Part shown: one piece after another, positions 11,962-23,564 of the stretch | Position numbering within the stretch: position 1 is the stretch's first letter | Layout of the letters: each line of letters opens with the position of its first letter | Assembly: GCF_003369915.1 (NCBI RefSeq) | Contig: NW_022881614.1 | Coordinates: forward strand, 5,911,001-5,975,000 | Direction: 5' to 3' | Length of the DNA: 64,000 bases | Source of the DNA: Drosophila miranda | Lineage: Eukaryota > Arthropoda > Insecta > Diptera > Drosophilidae | Position numbers and translations under genes: made by a program | Notes under the pieces: generated by a model | Databases searched by the model: none | What the model was told of the DNA's origin: nothing | The model's input: the letters and a program-made list of their open reading frames with translations, nothing else

Positions 11962-14129
11962 ATGTCCATGTCTGTCTCCGTGGAAGCTATCAAAATGATT
12001 AAAACGAGCGATCAGGTGTCACAGGTATCAGGCCTTACTCACTTAAACCTTATTAGCTCCGTAGTGCTTGGTTTTGCATGCCTAATGATTTGATTTAAAA
12101 TTGTATCCTAGCTTGGTAGTTATCTTAACTAAACACCCCACTCCCACAGACCGAGAGTCAGACGACCAGGGCCAAGCAAAAGAAACAGAGGCGAAATCGA
12201 CCCCGAAGCAAACGAAATCGCGTTGAAGATAGCACTACTACTGCTAATACTACTACAGAATCGTCGACTACTGACTCCGCGCCCACTGAGAGTGCAATGC
12301 CAGGGGACAACAGCCAGCAGGATGCAACGCGTGAGCAGGTCATGGCAGAGCGCGAGGCCAAGAAGCAAGCCAAGCAGGCCAAGAAGCAAAAGGCTACAAC
12401 ACCAGCCACAAAAATCATCACCGAAGTAGAGCAGACGACCATAACTACAAAGCTGCAAAGCTACAAAGCTACAAGCCAGAACCACCTGCAGAAACTGCAG
12501 GGCCACCAGCTCCTATTGCCGCAGTCACTTGCACTGCGTCGACAGACACGGAAACTGGGGACAAGACACGCGACCAGATTAAGGCTGAGCGAGAGGCTAA
12601 GAAGGCGGCCAAACAGGCTGAGAAGGCAGCCAAATCCAGTGGAGCCAAGGTTGAGCCCCCAGTGCAGAAGCTGGCCAACTTAAAAGTGACGGATAAGACT
12701 CCAACACCAACCGCAGCTCCATCCTCTGCAGCGAATGACGAAAAGGTAAGGTACAAATATAATTTAAAAACCCCTCATTCTCTGTCATTCACAGAAGAAA
12801 CCCGCTCTCAGCAAAGCCGAGCGGCGGGCCCTTCAGGATGCTCAGACGGCAGCCAAGGCCCAAGGACAAGGACAAGGAAAGAAAGCCCAGCCAGCGGTCA
12901 AGGCTCCGGGTGCAGCTACGGCGAAAGTCACGGCCACGGTACTCAAGGAACTAAAACGGGAAAGCGTCTCGCCTGTAAAATCAGCAACGAGTTCTTCACC
13001 CAGCAAAAACTCATTAATCACCGCCAAATCAAAGTGCAAAGTAAAGCTGTTCAATCATTTAGTTTGTGCAGAGAAGGGCGCCAGCCTGTTCATCAACGAT
13101 CCGCTGGTGCATCCCAGCATGTCTCGCCTTGGAGTGCAATATGCTCAGCGCACAGTGGTCGGCTCCAATGCGCGGTGCATTGCCTTCCTGCATGCCCTGC
13201 GGCAGGTGGTGCAGGACTTTGAGACGCCTGCTAAGAAGGAGTTTGGGAGCAGCTTGGATGCTGCAGTGAAGCATCACGTGGATCATCTGCACAAGTGTCG
13301 TCCGCCGGCCGTCTCCGTGTCCAATGCCTACAAACAGTTTAGGAATCAGGTCACGCAACTGCCGGCAGATGTGCCAGAGGCGGAGGTAAGTCTCTTCTCG
13401 TCAGACTCACTCCATCAGTAATGTTGATCCAAATCGTAATCGCAGCTGAAGGAACTGCTCGTCCACTTCATCGACACCTATATGGAGAACCAGATTGGCA
13501 AGGCTGCTCAAGCCATAAGCAGTTCTCTGCAGGAGAAAATAACCGATGGTGATGTACTGCTCACCTTTGGCTGCTCCTCACTAATACAGTTCATCTGCGA
13601 GGAGGCTAAGCGGCGACAGGTCGCTTTCCGTGTCATTGTGGTCGATTCGCGTCCCACCTGCGAGGGCCAGGGGATGCTGCGGCGCCTACACGCTCACGGA
13701 ATACCCTGCACCTATGTGCTGATCAATGCCGTGGGCTATGTGATGGCCGAAGCTACCAAGGTGCTACTGGGTGCCCATGCTCTGCTCGCCAACGGCTATG
13801 TGATGGCGCGAACAGGCACTGCTCAGGGGGCCCTCGTGGCTAACGCCCACAATGTCCCCGTTCTGGTCTGCTGTGAGACGCACAAGTTCAGCGAACGATT
13901 CCAGACCGACGCCATTGTCTACAACGAGCTGAGCGGTCCCAACGATCTGGTGCGCGACGACAAGTGCTGCCTCAAGAACTGGACAGCCAAGGCCCATCTC
14001 ACGCCCCTCAACCTGAACTATGACATAACGCCACCAGAGCTGGTCAGCGCCGTGGTCACCGAGGTGGCCATTCTGCCCTGCACCAGTGTTCCCGTCATTT
14101 TGCGTATCAAGCCAGAAATTGGCTACTAA
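11962..14129 (+). pseudogene. eIF2Bdelta: eIF2B delta copy 4, frameshifted
   Basis: Duplicate with exons 11962-12024, 12150-12745, 12795-13385 and 13446-14129, all splice sites kept. In exon 2, near 12457-12474, a threonine-rich stretch of 30 bases in copy 3 is replaced by 17 bases made of repeated CAAAGCTA. The net loss of 13 bases shifts the frame, and translation from the first exon ends at 12683. Further private changes hit conserved positions: Arg to Ser near 13248, Val to Gly near 13829 and Asp to Gly near 13936. An internal restart could still give the C-terminal domain, but nothing in the sequence shows that it does. AATAAA is at 14160-14165. This copy is next to the unique flank and converges on the Mtmr6-like gene. 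Confidence 0.8.
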
Positions 14130-14309
14130 TCGTCGCTCAGATAAATCCCGCTGCTGTTGAATAAATATTAATTTTTTTATTACATTTTGATCAAATCGAT
14201 AAACAATTTTGAATAGTATTTTATGTTCTTCCTTGTTTTTTTGCCAGGCAGGTTAATCCTAGTGGAATATGGTTAATGCGAGGGACCGCAGCTTAGGAGG
14301 GGGCGGCGC

Positions 14310-14865
14310 ATTCTGTATGTGGGTTACAGCTGAAGGAGTTTATATAATCGAGTCAGTTGTGAATGAAATCATTGAATAAATAGTGTGCTTTAAAAATTAA
14401 ATTGATTAAACAGTATTTTTGCAGCGGTCCCCGCTGTTTCTGTTTGTGTATATCTAACACATATTTTATAGTTTTAATATGCTTTCACTTGTACTCTTGC
14501 TTGTGTGTGTTTGTTTCTGGCTGCCGATCTAAGTTTAACAACAAAATATACAGATTTGTGCGCGACTTATGGAATGGGTCGATGCCTGGAAGCCCATCCC
14601 TCGCGGTTTAGATGTTATTGGTTTTGCTCTACTTTTTTTGTTTTGTTTTAAATTTGCAACAACTCGAAGGAGCTTCTAAGCAGCTACCACTACAAATGCA
14701 ACAATAAATATAATATAAATAATAGAATTCATGGTGTTTATAATTGCATTTTCATCCATTCATTCCTCCTCCCCCAACACACAGTCTGCACGGTCGACGA
14801 CTCAACCGCTATCATGCTCAACAATGTACTATGACTACGGATTAGGCTATATGTTCTGGCACCTT
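14310..14865. other. Interval between the convergent eIF2B delta array and Mtmr6
   Basis: AT-rich unique sequence between two convergent genes. It should hold the 3'UTR of the minus-strand gene. AATAAA on the plus strand at about 14375 could serve as a downstream signal for copy 4. No other gene is seen. Confidence 0.5.
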
Positions 14866-17282
14866 CTACGGGCTGCTCTTCTGCATTTGCCGGAAGCAGC
14901 CTCGGCACACGGGAACCAACTTGCCGCTGTCGTGTCCTGGCAGGGACACATTTTTGTCTATGCAGCGCTCGCAGAAGATGTCACCGCAGCGCCAACAATG
15001 TGTCTGTCGAGGGGATAGATTAGGGATAAGCTTCGAATAGCTCTGGCCGAGTTCTGCCTCACCTTTTTGCTAAACTGATCGAAGGGCGTGGAGCAGGAAC
15101 AGGCGGTAACATTGCGCATGGGCTTCCAATCAATGGCCACCGAGCTGATCTCGTCGGGCAGATCTTGCGGCGGGCTCGTCTGCTCTGCGCTCAGCGAGAG
15201 ATTGGCAAACGACATGTTGTTTGCCTTTAGCGGGTGGTCGTCGTCAGCAGCGGACAGTTCGCTCAGCTTCTTGTCGTAGTTGTATCTGGAATGGGGAATC
15301 AGATCTTAGAGGGGGATCATTCAACGCTGCCATTCGCTTGTACTTGTTGTCATTGATCTCGTTGGGAACAGCCACCTCTTTGGTGACCTTGGTGTTGGTG
15401 CTGGTGGCATCCTGCAGTTTCTTGGCCGACTTGGAGATGTAGCTCTTGAAGCTTGCTATGCGCTTGGTAAGATGTTGCACATGATCCTCCAGAGAGTTGG
15501 TGTGCTCCTTGCTGTCGAGCAGCAGATCGCCCAGCGGTTCTCGCGGATGAATGCCGCTCTCAAACCGGCAGTACATTCCCCGCCAGAATCTACGGGAGGA
15601 ACAGAAGAAAAGATAAGTCGCTAATGTTTATCTGTCGCTGAGCAGACGCAGACTCCTTACTTGATGCACTGCGGCGCCAGATTGGCCTTGATTGCCTCAT
15701 CCACATTGGGCCTGTATAGCGGATTGATATACTCGTTCAGGTGGTTGGCCATGAAGCCCCACAATGAAAATGTGCGCTCGGAGAGCTTCAGGTCCAGTCG
15801 ATCCTTCTCGCAGTTGCCCACAAAGGTGCCGAACTGGCAGGAGTGCACATGGTCGTGCAGGATGAGAAGGAAGCGCTCGTTGAACTCGAAGGCTTCGCTT
15901 CGCTGCGACATCAGCTGCCAAGTGCAGTCCAGGAATTGCGTAAAATAGGCGAGACCTCCTTTGCATCCGTCTGAATGTGGCCACAACGCTCGCTGAACTT
16001 GTGCCCGAAGGCCAGCCAATCCTTCTCGATCAACGCCTGGAAGCCCTTGATTGTGCGGTAGTAGGGATTCAGCATCAGCTGCGCCAGCGAACACACCTGA
16101 GCGGTGCGGTCCCAGCCATCGGAGCAGTGGACAACCACAGAGACGCCCTTGTCCACGGCATTTGCAATGAAGCTGCAAAAAGGAAGAGTAAGAGGAGGAG
16201 AAGAATGAGTTTCTGTTTGTTCAGCTGTCACCAAATAAATACGAGCCATCTGACATCTTATTGAATGTTTACACACCTCGACGTGTCCAATATGGAGCGA
16301 ATGTGCTTCAGCCAGCCAGACGACTCGAGGGCATTCAGGAACGCGCTCATGGTGGGAGACTTCTGTTCGCAGGCCTCCAGCACCTGCAAGCTGGCGCGCT
16401 GTACGTATATGTTCTCGATGCCCAGAAAATGGAACTTAATGTTCTCATAGAAGGCCTCGTTCTCGTATCCCTTGCCGGCAGCTCGATTCGCCATCGCATT
16501 GATCTGCAAATATAAAAGGGGACGGGACTATTTGCATGGTACTCATCTCTAGGATATGTCACATGGTACTTACACGCGTATCCACCACATACATGTAGTC
16601 TGTGTTAGTGTTTGTCTTCCGTATGGCCTCCAGCATTTGTTCATCTTCCAAACAGCGGGCACTGAAGCCAGACAGCAGCTGGCTGCAGCGGCAAATGGAG
16701 GCCTAAAAAGAGGGAGACATTTTTCAGCTAATTATCCAAACAATGCTGAATAGCAAAGTGGACCCCCCACCTTGTTGTTGTGCAGATAGGTGAGCGCCGG
16801 CAGCCGTCCCTTGGAGCGGAAGCGCGAGCTGCTGATGAGCATCAGAGTGGTGGCCTTCTTGGGCACGTAGATCTGACGCGGATAGGTCAGAGGCCTCGCA
16901 GAGCTCGTAATTCTCGTTCATCGAGCACAGGGTCCAATTGTCGTTGGGCACCAGTAGGTGCTTGAACTCGGCCTCCAGGTTGAAGAAGTCCCAGACAGCG
17001 CTCTTGGGGTAGTCATCCTTGGCCGGCTGATAGTTGAAGCAATACAATTTGTTGATGCATACTGTGGAGGAGGAGAATGAAGAGTTGGCGATGGATATGC
17101 TTTAAAAAAGTCTGCTCACCTGGCTGGAAAAGCTTCAGCAGTGATGTGTAGACGTCGTGGCACTCGGAGTCCTTAGGAATCACGAATGTGACCGACAGGA
17201 ATGTCTTGCAGCGTATGAGGAGCGGCGATCCGGTTGTGCTCAGCGGCAGCTTCTCTATGCTGGCCACGTGCATGTGCAGAAT

Positions 17283-18008
17283 CTGCAAGTAGTGGCAAAA
17301 ACCATTGCCAACAATTTCATTTGCGACACTTGACCATGACACTGCCCAGGGTTGCGATTATGCAACGGTCGCCTCGCTGCTAGAAAAACTGAAGCAAGCG
17401 CGCCTCCCCCTAACTTTACGCCGACTCTCTATACCCCCCTTCCATGAGTCCACAGAAGTACGTGCCTGGGCACGGAGTTGCGTTCGTTCCCCACTCAATA
17501 ATTGATGCGCCTCAGTGAAGCACTAAAAACAGTAATTCCGAGTAGCCTGCGAGTCCTGTCCGGAGGATTATGAGAGACTTAGGAACCAATTGTTAAGTGC
17601 CACCGAAAATCGATATGCCCTTCGTAAAATACCCACCAGTCGAAGCCCTTCAAATTTAATTAAACCTCTTCTCACTTGGCCAACAAGTGAGTTCAGAGTC
17701 TCGCTCTCTCTCTCTCTGCCTTGGGGGGCACTTGTCGCACTTGCACCGGTACTTGCCGAGTGGAGAGCATAATTAATGCAATTTTTGGGCAGGCAATTAA
17801 AATGCAATGCATGCGTGCTTTCCTGCTGACAGAATTACGCATCCGTAAGAGCTGTTGCAGCCGCAATTCAATTGCGGTTGCTGCGAACCCTAATTGGTAG
17901 AACCACGAGGATTTAATGGAAATTCAGTGGGGATACATAATATGTATATGTACGTATATATATCAAGGACGCGGTTTAAGGCAAATCAAATTTAAGGATA
18001 AGCCTTTT
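17283..18008. other. Mtmr6 intron 2, 3' portion
   Basis: Intronic sequence without a gene. Contains an imperfect palindrome at about 17858-17885 (GCAGCCGCAATT / AATTGCGGTTGCTGC) and a CT-rich run near 17700. Confidence 0.5.
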
Positions 18009-19108
18009 TATACCCGATACTCAAAATGAGTATTGGGGTATATTAGATTTGTGGTAAAAGTGGATGTGTGTAACGTCCAGAAGGAATCGTTTCCGACCCC
18101 ATAAAGTATATATATTCTTGATCAGCATCAATAGCCGAGTCGATTGAGCCATGTCTGTCTGTCCGTCTGTCCGTCTTTCCGTCCCCTTCAGCGCCCCTTA
18201 GTGCTCAAAGACTATAAGAGCTAGAGCAACGATGTTTTGTATCCAGACTTCTGTGATATGTCACTGCTACAAAAATATTTCAAAACTTCGCCCCGCCCAC
18301 TTCCGCCCCCACAAAGGACGAAAATCTGTGGCATCCACATTTTTAAAGATACGATAAAGCCAAAAACGCAGAATCGTAGAGGATGACTATATGTTCTAGA
18401 GTGTAAAATCTCAACCAGATCCTATAATTATTATAGCCAGAATCAAGAAAACAATTTCATTCTTTCTCGCTCTGTCTCTCTCTAACACACAGGTTTCATG
18501 GTCGGCTTTGCCAATTGCAAAATATGAGTTCAAGGATCTCAGAACCTATAAGAGCCAGAGCAACCAAATTTGGTATTCACACTCCTGTGATATCGGACCT
18601 TGACCGTTTCGTGTCCAAATTTCGCCACACCCCCTTCCGCCCCCGCAAAGGACGAAAATCTGGGGCATCCACAAATCTCAGAGACTATTAAAGCTAGAGT
18701 AACCAATTTGGTATCCGCACTTCTGTTAGATCTCACTATAAAACGTATATCTCAGAATTTCGCCCCACCCCCTTCCGCCTACACAAAGAACGAAAATCTG
18801 TTGCATCCACAATATTGCAGATTCGAGAAAACTAAAAACGCAGAATCATAGATAATAACCATATCTATCAGACTGCTGAATCTGGATCAGATCGGATCAT
18901 TTTTATACCCAAAAGGAACAAATCAATTTGCACTGGCTACGCAGCGCCCGACGTCACGCTCAGACTGATTTTCTGTCTGTCTCGCACGCACTCTTTGTCG
19001 TGTCGTTTAATATTAGCGGCGTCTGCCGGAGGAGAGCCATACTGACTAAGTATCGGGTATAACTGTAGAGTTGCGGTGTCCGCAGCAACTCACAACGTTC
19101 CCCCTCGT
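18009..19108 (+). mobile_element. DINE-1/INE-1 (ISY-like) helitron copy 1
   Basis: About 1.1 kb non-coding element beginning TATACCCGATACT and holding TCTTGATCAGCATCAATAGC, then a GTCT/GTCC microsatellite (about 18150-18185), repeated CTTCCGCCCCC blocks and a terminal AGTATCGGGTATAAC with ...CCCCCTCG. This layout is typical of DINE-1/INE-1 non-autonomous helitrons. The size resembles the element called ISY in D. miranda. It is inverted relative to the three copies at 20892-24561. Confidence 0.75.
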
Positions 19109-20195
19109 TAATTTATTGGATTCTATTCATTACGGCTTCATGCTTTCTAGCAAATGTTTCCGCTTTGAGGCATACAAATCGCATTGGCTGGCTTAATGCA
19201 AAAAGCGCTAAGCCAGAACAGCTTGACTAAGCTGTTTGTGCAACCACCAAGAGCTGCCCCCTTCCATGAAACCACCCGTAGACTCCATGGTCCAATCCTC
19301 TTGCCTCTTTTGTTAGATAGAAAGAGTCGTCTCTGCCCCCCCGCTGGGGGCTTATGCCTGATGAGAATGTACTGTACTACGGTACTGTGTACTGTGTACA
19401 CTGCTGCTTTTTGCGCAATTAATTTGGTATAGAAATGCTGGCCGGATTCAATTTGTGCGCTTGCAATGGGGCGTATACGCTACGTGCTTATGTCATGCTT
19501 TTTCCTCTGCGCACTGATTATACGAAATACACGTAATACACGAAAAGTGGCGCGCAAGCCCTGAGGCAACTTCTTAGCAGAAAAATTTCTGCACTCATGC
19601 TTCTTGAGCCAAGTGACGGAACTGCGAACAGCCGGGCCGCGCCGCATCCACGACTGTCATCCACGACATCACTCTTATTACACAGGGCTTGCCGCCTGTA
19701 AGATGCAGGAAAAGCCTCAAACTTTTTGCAAATGCGAGGTCAAGCCCAAGTCCAAGCCCAAGCCCCATCAGGAAAACACACATTTGAGCACGTTTTCACA
19801 TGTCCATAAGAACGGAACGACGGCTCAGGAGACTCAAATGTCGCGACACTAAATTGTTTGCGGCCCAGGCTACGTACCCATTCCACGGGGCTTTTCGATT
19901 CCAAAAGTTCCCACACAAACAAGTTGCCCCGAGGAGGGGCATAAAACATGTAGTGTGACTTGTCGGCCAGGAAGGCCTAAAAGTATGTGGGGGAATTGGT
20001 TAACTTTCTATCTGGGATCTCTCTTGCAATTGAGTGGAAGAGCCACGTTCGGAGGAGCAATTTCTCCAAATTGGATCGGGTCCGAAGTGGCTCGACGAAG
20101 CGGTCGGCAATAAATGGGAAAAGAAAGAAGGGCCAGTTCCCAAGGAGGAGTAAAAGAGTTGAGAAGTGCGCGCTGCTACCAGAAAAAACTAACCT
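19109..20195. other. Mtmr6 intron 2, unassigned stretch
   Basis: No gene or clear repeat recognised. A short GTACTGTGTAC-rich stretch lies at 19368-19400. Confidence 0.4.
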
Positions 20196-20891
20196 TTGAA
20201 CCGACGCGAAAAGTTGAACGCGGCTAAAAGCAAATTCCGTCGGACCAAGCCAGTTCATCTGGGCGCCGCATACGACAGCTCCGCTTCAGGGAAGCTGGCC
20301 ACGACAGCGCCTGTATCCGAAGCCGCTTCGACCTCTACAGCGACGGTATCGGAGGCGCCAACAGAACGGCTTGCCGTAGCAGCTAACATCCCCCGCGATA
20401 ACGTTGGACGTTACCGCCAACAACAACAGCTAGGCAGCAGTCATTCCGCTAGTCAGCTACAGCGCCCCCAAAACAGCTAGCCTCAGCAGCCCAGTCCCCC
20501 GCGTTAGCATCGGCCGTTAGCGCCAACAGAACGGCTTGCCGTAGCGGCCCAGTTCCGCCCGCGCTAGCATCGGCCGTTAGCGACAACAGAACGGCTTGCC
20601 GTAGCAGCCAAATCCCCCGCGCTGGCTCCAACAGTTCAAGCCAACAACAACAGCTAGCTTCGGCAACCGAAATCTCCGACATCAAACAACATACAACCGG
20701 ATTACCATCTAAATTAGTTTAGTCGCCTTCAGCGAAAATATTTATTAATTTATCCCAAGGGAGGGGAATGTAAACCGGGAAGGGGTATAGGAACCCGAAA
20801 GCAGCATAGCTGAAGACCCTCGCAGTCCCTCTTCTATCTTCTCCTTCGTTCCCTCTTCTCTCTACCTCAAAAAAAAAAAAATCAAAACAAA
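20196..20891 (+). mobile_element. Possible retrotransposon fragment with minisatellite
   Basis: An Ala/Ser/Thr-rich frame of 94 codons (20196-20480) resembles low-complexity Gag-like sequence but matches no family I can name. Further on, AGGGAGGGGAA directly before TGTAAACC at about 20757-20775 looks like a polypurine tract next to an LTR start, and an A-run lies at about 20869-20881. The piece is cut off by the next helitron copy. Family not determined. Confidence 0.25.
20494..20620 (+). repeat. 60-bp minisatellite, about two units
   Basis: GCATCGGCCGTTAGCG followed by CAACAGAACGGCTTGCCGTAG recurs at a spacing of 60 bases (20524 and 20584), and a third, more diverged copy of the second half lies near 20358. 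Confidence 0.7.
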
Positions 20892-22009
20892 AACGAGGGG
20901 GAACGTTGTGAGTTGCTGCGGACACCGCAACTCTACGGTTATACCCGATACTAAGTCAGTATGGCTCTCCTCCGGCAGACGCCGCTTATATTAAACGACA
21001 CGACAAAGAGTGCGTGCGAGAGAGACAGAAAATCAGTCTGAGCGTGACGTCGGGCGCTGCGTAGTCACTGCAAATTGATTTGTTCCTATTGGCTATAAAA
21101 ATGATCTGATCTGATCCAGATTCAGCAATCTGATAGATATGGTCATTATCTATGATTCTGCGTTTTTAGTTTTCTCGAATGTGCAATATTGTGGATGCAA
21201 CAGATTTTCGTCCTTTGTGTAGGCGGAAGGGGGTGGGGCGAAATTTTGAGATACACGTTTTATAGTAAGATCTAACAGGAGTGCGGATACCAAATTTGGT
21301 TACTCTAGCCTTAAAAGTCTCTGAGATTTTTGAATATCCCCAGATTTTCGTCCTTTGCGGGGGCGGAAGGGGGTGTGGCGAAATTTTGAAACAAACTCGT
21401 CTCGGACCGATATATTAGGAGTGTGGATACCAAATTTGGTTTCTCTAGCTTTTGTAGTCTCTGAGATCTAGGCGCTAATGTTTTACTCTAAGCAAAGCCG
21501 CCTATGCTACGTGTGTGTTAGAGAGAGACAGGGCGAGAAAAAATGAAATTGTTTTCTTGATGCTGGCTATAATAATTATACGATCTGGTTCAGATTTTGC
21601 ACTCTAGAAGATATATAGTCATCTTCTACGATTCTGCGTTTTTAGTTTTCTCGTATCTTTAAAATTGTGGATGCCACAGATTTTCGCCCTTTGTGGGGGC
21701 GGAAGTGGGCGGGGCAAAGTTTTGAAATATTCTTGTAGCAGTGACATATCACAGAAGTCTGGATCCGTAACATCGTTGCTCTCGCTCTTATAGTCTTTGA
21801 GCACTAGGCGCTGAAGGGGACGGACAGACGGACAGACCGACGTACGGACAGACGGACAGACAGACATGGCTCAATCGACTCGGCTATTGATGCTGATCAA
21901 GAATATATATACTTTATGGGGTCGGAAACGATTCCTTCTGGACGTTACACACATCCACTTTTACCACAAATCTAATATACCCCAATACTCATTTTGAGTA
22001 TCGGGTATA
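20892..22009 (-). mobile_element. DINE-1/ISY-like helitron copy 2
   Basis: Full-length copy in the opposite orientation to copy 1, starting CGAGGGGGAACGTTGTGAG and ending GAGTATCGGGTATA. The purine microsatellite GGACAGACGGACAGAC is at about 21820-21865. Confidence 0.75.
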
Positions 22010-22236
22010 AAAAACCCATCCCGCCAAGCTCAAGCGTCGCTCCCGCGATCTGGGACGACCAGCGTAGACCGAGACAGGCAAACGCCGCATTGGTGCGGAT
22101 GAGCGTAGGGGCTTGGAGAGCGTAATAATGCTCTCTTAGAGGTCTTCGTGTTTTCTTTCTAGCGTTTCAGCCGACGTCGAAGCGCTTCTACGTTGGAGAG
22201 GAACGAAGTGCATGTAACTGCCACTTGCAGGTAAAA
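22010..22236. repeat. 227-bp spacer between helitron copies
   Basis: GC-rich segment CCCATCC...CTTGCAGGTAAAA, repeated almost unchanged at 23337-23564. Not part of the DINE-1 consensus features; origin unknown. Confidence 0.6.
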
Positions 22237-23336
22237 AACGAGGGGGAACGTTGTGAGTTGCTGCGGACACCGCAACTCTACGGTTATACCCGATACTAAG
22301 TCAGTATGGCTTTCCTCCGGCAGACGCCGCTAATATTAAACGACACGACAAAGAGTGCGTGCGAGAGAGACAGAAAATCAGTCTTAGCGTGACGTCGGGC
22401 GCTGCGTAGCCACTGCAAATTGATTTGTTCCTATTGGCTATAAAAATGATCTGATCTGATCCAGATTCAGCAATCTGATAGATATGGTCATTATCTATGA
22501 TTCTGCGTTTTTAGTTTTCTCGAATGTGCAATATTGTGGATGCAACAGATTTTCGTTCTTTGTGTGGGCGGAAGGGGGTGGGGCGAAATTTTGAGATACA
22601 CGTTTTATAGTAAGATCTAACAGGAGTGCGGATACCAAATTTGGTTACTCTAGCCTTAATAGTCTCTGAGATTTTTGAATATCCCCAGATTTTCGTGCTT
22701 TGCGGGGGCGGAAGGGGGTGTGGCGAAATTTTGAAACAAACTCGTCTCGGACCGATATATTAGGAGTGTGGATACCAAATTTGGTTTCTCTAGCTTTTGT
22801 AGTCTCTGAGATCTAGGCGCTAATGTTTTACTCTAAGCAAAGCCGCCTATGCTACGTGTGTGTTAGAGAGAGACAGGGCGAGAAAAAATGAAATTGTTTT
22901 CTTGATGCTGGCTATAATAATTATACGATCTGGTTCAGATTTTGCACTCTAGAAGATATAGTCATCTTCTACGATTCTGCGTTTTTAGTTTTCTCGTATC
23001 TTTAAAATTGTGGATGCCACAGATTTTCGCCCTTTGTGGGGGCGGAAGTGGGCGGGGCAAAGTTTTGAAATATTCTTGTAGCAGTGACATATCACAGAAG
23101 TCTGGATCCAAAACATCGTTGCTCTCGCTCTTATAGTCTTTGAGCACTAGGCGCTGAAGGGGACGGACAGACGGACAGACGGACAGACAGACATGGCTCA
23201 ATCGACTCGGCTATTGATGCTGATCAAGAATATATATACTTTATGGGGTCGGAAACGATTCCTTTTGGACGTTACACACATCCACTTTTACCACAAATCT
23301 AATATACCCCAATACTAATTTTGAGTATCGGGTATA
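22237..23336 (-). mobile_element. DINE-1/ISY-like helitron copy 3
   Basis: Full-length copy nearly identical to copy 2 and in the same orientation, about 1345 bases further on. Confidence 0.75.
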
Positions 23337-23564
23337 AAAAAACCCATCCGGCCAAGCTCAAGCGTCGCTCCCGCGATCTGGGACGACCAGCGTAGACCGA
23401 GACAGGCAAACGCCGCATCGGTGCGGATGAGCGTAGGGGCTTGGAGAGCGTAATAATGCTCTCTTAGAGGTCTTCGTGTTTTCTTTCTAGCGTTTCAGCC
23501 GACGTCGAAGCGCTTCTACGTTGGAGAGGAACGAAGTGCATGTAACTGCCACTTGCAGGTAAAA
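23337..23564. repeat. Second copy of the 227-bp spacer
   Basis: Matches 22010-22236 with few changes, so helitron plus spacer form one head-to-tail unit of ~1.33-1.35 kb. Confidence 0.6.

Larger units (their letters stand above)
9891..14309 (+). repeat. Tandem unit 3 of the eIF2B delta array, last unit
   Basis: 4419-base unit with spacer (9891-11651) and gene copy 4. The array ends at 14309, where the same GGCGGCGC end seen at 1110, 5457 and 9890 runs into unique sequence (ATTCTGTATG) instead of the spacer. Confidence 0.9.

Noticed and set aside
18130-18190. GTCT/GTCC repeats as an independent microsatellite or CRISPR-like array
   Set aside because: They are the internal microsatellite of DINE-1 type elements. 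There is no repeat-spacer structure and the window is eukaryotic.
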